The notes under the pieces were generated by a model, which worked only from the letters and a program-made list of their open reading frames with translations, had not been told where the DNA came from and searched no databases. The position numbers and the translations under genes were made by a program. From a virus: DNA of 36,241 nt. The DNA is taken from positions 1 through 36,241 of IMG/VR virus record IMGVR_UViG_3300009159_004928; one strand, given 5' to 3'. The stretch's first letter is position 1, and every line of letters starts with the position of its first letter. This document shows positions 33,221 to 36,241 of this stretch, piece after piece.

Positions 33221-33819
33221 TTTCCCACCTCTAATAATAGCCACTCATTGTCTAATATAGTTTTTGGATTCCATTTAGTAAAATCCCCCCTATATACATA
33301 ATTCTGCCAGCATTTCTGTACGTTATGCGGACATGTTTGTATATATCCCTCACCCAAAGTCCAAGCATCATTGCTGGCACTGTTCATACTACTAACCCAT
33401 GCGTCCCACCAACGCTTATTGGGTCTACCCTCACGGTTCTGCATACTAATAAAATAAGTCTCAAACTTATTAACTCTTATTAGATGATTTACTAATAAAT
33501 CAGCAATACGGAACGCATCAACCATTTGTGTACGTGTCATTCTAAACTCCGGAAACGTATATAATCTACTACACATTTTAGCTACGTAGTCAGGATATCT
33601 ACCGTCGTTAAATACCCCGCACATGACCATTGGTTTCATTGTGCTAGCTTGATATACTACCCCATACCCATGATGATTTTCTACAATTAAATTCTCACGG
33701 GTATAATTGTCTCTTAACCAATTATCCTCAAGTAAACAAATATCACGTACATGTTCAAATTCAGCACAGGATTCAGTGTAAATTACTACTAGTGTATCCT
33801 CTAGGCTATATTTATTCAT
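33217..33819 (-). CDS. Hypothetical protein, possibly acyltransferase-like (GNAT)
   Basis: 200 aa from ATG 33819 (MNKYSLEDTLVVIYTESCAE); a longer frame from 33915 would overlap the divergent gene, so I reject it. No clear ribosome site precedes it. The layout of strands and helices, HGYGVVYQASTMKPMVMCGV followed by FNDGRYPDYVAKMCSRLYTF, and a late NHLIRVNKFETYFISMQNRE, recalls a GNAT-type fold with low similarity, but no acetyl-CoA loop (Q/R-x-x-G-x-G/A) can be read. WWDAWVSSM and CWQNYVYRGDFTKWNP are Trp-rich, conserved-looking segments. Function unknown. It is first in the - strand block, overlapping the desaturase by 4 bases. Confidence 0.65.
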   Translation of the reverse strand: MNKYSLEDTLVVIYTESCAEFEHVRDICLLEDNWLRDNYTRENLIVENHHGYGVVYQASTMKPMVMCGVFNDGRYPDYVAKMCSRLYTFPEFRMTRTQMVDAFRIADLLVNHLIRVNKFETYFISMQNREGRPNKRWWDAWVSSMNSASNDAWTLGEGYIQTCPHNVQKCWQNYVYRGDFTKWNPKTILDNEWLLLEVGK

Positions 33820-33844
33820 CAGATATTTAGTAAATAAATACTTA
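33820..33844. promoter_or_regulatory. 25-bp divergent intergenic region with late-promoter-like motif
   Basis: Between two divergent ATGs there are only 25 bases. Read on the - strand it contains CTAAATATCTG directly before the ATG, near-identical to the CTAAATATAC motif; on the + strand it contains GTAAATAAATAC. Neither side has a ribosome site, so transcripts may be leaderless or start inside the opposite gene. It is the only divergent junction of the window. Confidence 0.35.
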
Positions 33845-34468
33845 ATGAAAGATAATTTACTAACAATACTAAACTTTAAAGTTGACACCAAAGAATTAAC
33901 TGAATATTTTAACATAATTAATGATAATTACCAGCATTTAAAATGGAACTTTGAAGTCGGGGGCGACACCATCACTGATGAATGGCGCCAAAGAATGACA
34001 GCAGAACCAGCTACATTATTACCATATGGATGGGCAATACAAAGCAATATCCCAAACTTAAACGAACCCTGCCCCCCATACAATATAACTACACATGAAC
34101 GTGTAGAATACCGTAATACTCAGATGGCTTTTGGTATTATTAACAGATTACAAGAGATTATGCCCTATGCATATCGCTGGAGTATTAGCGTACAACCTCC
34201 TGGTGGTAAAGTATCAATCCACAGCGACCAGGAAGATGAATATACTATATGGATCCCAATACAAGGGGATTCTAGTGCAACCATTACATATGTAATAGAC
34301 GGTGTTAGTTATCCACTAGTGTTACCCCCTACAGGTAATCTATATCTATTAGATACTACATATAGTCATTATACTATTAACAACGGATATATGGATCGTG
34401 TAGCAATTATCTTTAGAATTAATCAAAGACATACTATTAAACTAATGAACATTAAGGGTATAATATGA
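33845..34468 (+). CDS. 2OG/Fe(II) dioxygenase, aspartyl/asparaginyl-hydroxylase-like
   Basis: 207 aa. The core double-stranded beta-helix runs about 105-195. Metal ligands are H126-x-D128 (KVSIHSDQEDEY) and H175 (DTTYSHYTINNG); R185 or R191 (MDRVAIIFRIN) would bind 2-oxoglutarate. The PPGGKVSIHSD approach and the WIPIQGDSSATITYVIDGV strand fit the aspartyl/asparaginyl beta-hydroxylase family as found in phages. Substrate unknown: protein side chains, peptides and small metabolites are all possible. The ATG lies 25 bases from the divergent - strand gene, and the stop overlaps the next ATG (ATGA), starting a coupled four-gene run. Unlike the second dioxygenase-like gene at 35145, it has the standard length and spacing. 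Confidence 0.8.
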   Translation: MKDNLLTILNFKVDTKELTEYFNIINDNYQHLKWNFEVGGDTITDEWRQRMTAEPATLLPYGWAIQSNIPNLNEPCPPYNITTHERVEYRNTQMAFGIINRLQEIMPYAYRWSISVQPPGGKVSIHSDQEDEYTIWIPIQGDSSATITYVIDGVSYPLVLPPTGNLYLLDTTYSHYTINNGYMDRVAIIFRINQRHTIKLMNIKGII

Positions 34469-35148
34469 TATATGAATATTACTATAATCGTGTACCGGGC
34501 GAAGAACCCTGGAGAAACAATTTAATATATACTAGTTTAATGAACACAGATAAAACTGTATTTGTTAAATGGTATAACAATGATACAGAATATCATAAGG
34601 GTCAGAATCAAGTTGTAGACCCAGAATTAATGCAAGAAAAATGGAGTCGTGAATTAAAATACTATAAACTGATGCATAGTGCATTCCCAAACTTAGTTCC
34701 TAGGATATTAGATATAGATGAATCAAATCGTAAACTATACTTAGAAGTACAGGGTGTAGACTTCTGGCAATGTAGTTTAGACAATAATACAGACTTTGAC
34801 GGAGTATTACCCGACTGGCGTGAACAAATGCTAGATATATTAAAAGCACATAAAAGTCTAGGGTTATATAAGTTTAGTATGCATCCTAGCAGTTATTTTA
34901 TTATCGATGGTAGACTACGCAGTATTAATTACTTCTTTACATATCATGTAAATGAACCATTAATCAGTATTGAAAGTCATACTAGTCATATATACAGTAC
35001 AAGACAAGAACAAATGAAACAATATACAGATAGTTTAGGTATTAGCTGGACTGACCCTCAACCATTTAATGTATTACAGAACTTATGCTGGGATAGTTTT
35101 AGAACTAATTATCCAAGTGATTTTATAGAAAGTGCAAAACAATTATGA
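34465..35148 (+). CDS. Kinase-fold protein lacking catalytic residues (pseudokinase-like)
   Basis: 227 aa. The order of elements follows the aminoglycoside-phosphotransferase/protein-kinase fold: a beta strand with Lys35 (TVFVKWYN) in the VAIK position, an alpha-C-like helix with Glu63 (KWSRELKYYKLM), a hinge-like LYLEVQGVDFWQ at 91-102, and a catalytic-loop region LYKFSMHPSSYFIIDGRLRS followed by INYFF. Aligned to the family motif HGDLHPGN...IDF, the catalytic Asp is Ser138, the metal-binding Asn is Ser143 and the DFG/IDF Asp is Asn155. Thus ATP-binding Lys/Glu are kept but phosphotransfer residues are lost. It may be a regulatory or substrate-binding pseudokinase, or use non-canonical chemistry such as AMPylation. 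The fold call itself is from motif reading and should be tested by structure prediction. Confidence 0.6.
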   Translation: MIYEYYYNRVPGEEPWRNNLIYTSLMNTDKTVFVKWYNNDTEYHKGQNQVVDPELMQEKWSRELKYYKLMHSAFPNLVPRILDIDESNRKLYLEVQGVDFWQCSLDNNTDFDGVLPDWREQMLDILKAHKSLGLYKFSMHPSSYFIIDGRLRSINYFFTYHVNEPLISIESHTSHIYSTRQEQMKQYTDSLGISWTDPQPFNVLQNLCWDSFRTNYPSDFIESAKQL

Positions 35149-35948
35149 TTAAAGGAATTAACGGACAACCCTATGTTGATATGAGTAGTCATATTAATAT
35201 GGATAGATTTATAGAATTACAGCCGGAAATTTTTAGAGGCTTTAGTGAAGCACGTGAATTTGCTAAAGAAGGAACGTGGATGACCCCTGCATTTCGCATA
35301 GAAGATATGAGTTATATGCTTAATTGGAAGCCTATATACAAAGCTATTGAAGAATTTCTAGCATTACCCGATGACGATCCTATTAAGTTAGGGGGTATTG
35401 ATTTATACAGAGACTTCCACGACTTCCGTGTACGTAATCGTTTCACAAGATATATTAAAATGGCTATGGGTGCATATGATCCGTATATCTATTATTTCTT
35501 GTGGGAACAGGGTAGTTGGGATGATAGAAGTCAATCACGCAAACTAACAGAAGAAGCACAATATTTTCCGGGCGTAGTTAAATGGATTGAAGATATGATT
35601 ACTGACAATATCTTTGAACATGTTGGCCGTGTTATATTCTTTCATTGTGAAGCGGATGGTATACCTTTCGAACACAGAGACTTAGACGGAACTAAGGGTA
35701 TTCATAGTTATAGTCCACATCGTAATGAGTTTATACATATACGTCCTGACTTACGTAAACCCTTCTACCTATGGGATCCGGAAGCAAACGGCAGAACTTA
35801 TATCAATGCTAAAGCCGCATGGTGGAATGACCAAGACTGGCACGGTGGCGATAGAATTATGCAACAGAGTTACGGCTTACGCATCGATGGGGTATTTACA
35901 CAACAATTCCGTGACAAATTGGGCGTAGGACATTTAGATAGTTATTAA
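35145..35948 (+). CDS. Second 2OG/Fe(II) dioxygenase-like protein
   Basis: 267 aa; start fixed by ATGA overlap with the pseudokinase-like gene. The N-terminal ~150 residues are helical and aromatic (SYMLNWKPIYKAIEEFLALP, YIYYFLWEQGSWDD). The C-terminal part has a dioxygenase-like set: H177-x-D179 (PFEHRDLDG), H233 (DQDWHGGDRI) and R246 (SYGLRIDGVF), with spacing of 54 and 13 residues typical of 2OG oxygenases. Strands EFIHIRPDLRKPFYLWD and YINAKAAWWND lie between. It is not similar to the oxygenase at 33845, so the two are not recent duplicates. Substrate unknown. If both are active, the cassette carries two separate hydroxylation steps. An alternative is a non-catalytic cupin. Confidence 0.65.
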   Translation: MIKGINGQPYVDMSSHINMDRFIELQPEIFRGFSEAREFAKEGTWMTPAFRIEDMSYMLNWKPIYKAIEEFLALPDDDPIKLGGIDLYRDFHDFRVRNRFTRYIKMAMGAYDPYIYYFLWEQGSWDDRSQSRKLTEEAQYFPGVVKWIEDMITDNIFEHVGRVIFFHCEADGIPFEHRDLDGTKGIHSYSPHRNEFIHIRPDLRKPFYLWDPEANGRTYINAKAAWWNDQDWHGGDRIMQQSYGLRIDGVFTQQFRDKLGVGHLDSY

Positions 35949-36241
35949 TGTACGATATTATATTGTTCGGGGACATGCCGGACTTAGATACTTATAGTCG
36001 CAGTACTGGCTGTCATAGACTAGCCACAGAATTACGCAAACATAATTATAGTGTATTGGTAGTTGATTACGGCAATTATATCAATTTAGACAGATTTAAA
36101 CAATTAATTGATTTAATAGTGGGCCCCAATACATTATTTGTGGGGTTCAGTAGCACCTGGTATCCCTGGCAATTAACTAACGGGGACTATGCTATTAATG
36201 AGCCTAGTAAACCACACAATAAGTATACTGGCCCTGTAATA
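35948..36241 (+). CDS. Probable B12-binding / radical SAM protein (3'-partial)
   Basis: 98 codons are visible and the frame is still open at the window end. The ATG overlaps the previous stop (TAATG). The start YDIILFGDMPDLDTYSRSTG, then CHRLATELRKHNYSVLVVDY, and NTLFVGFSSTWYPWQ form a Rossmann-like N-terminal unit of the kind that precedes radical SAM domains in B12-binding radical SAM enzymes: a beta strand, helix with LATELRKHNY, second strand SVLVVDY, helix, third strand TLFVGFSSTW. The cobalamin His loop (DxHxxG) is not seen, as is common in divergent members. The radical SAM CxxxCxxC motif would lie downstream, outside the window, so the assignment is provisional. Confidence 0.6.
   Translation, partial: MYDIILFGDMPDLDTYSRSTGCHRLATELRKHNYSVLVVDYGNYINLDRFKQLIDLIVGPNTLFVGFSSTWYPWQLTNGDYAINEPSKPHNKYTGPVI

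Noticed and set aside
33820-33915. Longer N-terminus for the 200-aa - strand gene
   Set aside because: It would run through the divergent + strand dioxygenase start; the shorter form begins at a plausible first strand.
1-36241. Diversity-generating retroelement acting on the LamG or Gly-rich adhesins
   Set aside because: No reverse transcriptase and no template/variable repeat pair with adenine-specific differences was seen in the window.
1-36241. tRNA genes, integrase, attachment sites or IS elements
   Set aside because: None could be recognised by eye; short tRNAs could still be missed, but there are no free gaps over 100 bases to hold them.

Overview
This window is part of an AT-rich, gene-dense genome of a tailed dsDNA phage, most likely a T4-like myovirus from an aquatic habitat. 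Four things point there: a long run of virion and tail-fibre genes built from marine-phage-type beta modules (LamG, TIG/IPT, Ig-like, glycine-rich); a PAAR spike-tip protein; a class I ribonucleotide reductase operon with glutaredoxin; and a set of metabolic genes. Genes mostly abut or overlap by 1-4 bases (ATGA, TAATG). No gap exceeds 100 bases. I saw no tRNA, rRNA, IS element, integrase or CRISPR array. The host cannot be named from the sequence.

Layout. (A) 1-18947: tail and adhesin genes on the + strand. They are a fibre-like repeat protein (5'-partial), a TIG plus glycine-rich protein, small structural proteins, two paralogous cassettes (small beta protein followed by a giant TIG/Ig/LamG protein, 4623-9460 and 9489-12370), a 1012-aa structural protein, a fibre-tip-like protein and a double glycine-rich protein. 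(B) 18968-23822: an unknown 153-aa protein, then nrdA, nrdB, an RyR-like small protein, glutaredoxin and a small Sm-like protein, all tightly coupled. (C) 23824-30193: a 1271-aa FN3/Ig-repeat/LamG/Gly-rich adhesin, PAAR protein and a 740-aa structural protein. (D) 30293-31851: a secreted SleB-type cell-wall hydrolase followed by iscU and two A-type Fe-S carriers. (E) 31848-33819 on the - strand: sulfotransferase-like, fatty-acid desaturase and an unknown 200-aa protein. (F) 33845-36241 on the + strand, divergent from E: a 2OG/Fe(II) dioxygenase, a kinase-fold protein that has lost its catalytic residues, a second dioxygenase-like protein, and the start of a probable B12-binding/radical SAM protein.

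How the parts may work together. Regions A and C build a multi-protein host-recognition apparatus. Region B supplies dNTPs. Region D combines lysis with Fe-S cluster assembly. The Fe-S trio could feed host Fe-S enzymes and the probable radical SAM enzyme of region F. Regions E and F look like one modification cassette (sulfation, desaturation, hydroxylation, radical chemistry, pseudokinase) of unknown product. They are the best candidate here for an undescribed system. A recurring CTAAATATAC-like motif before several gene blocks is a candidate phage late promoter.
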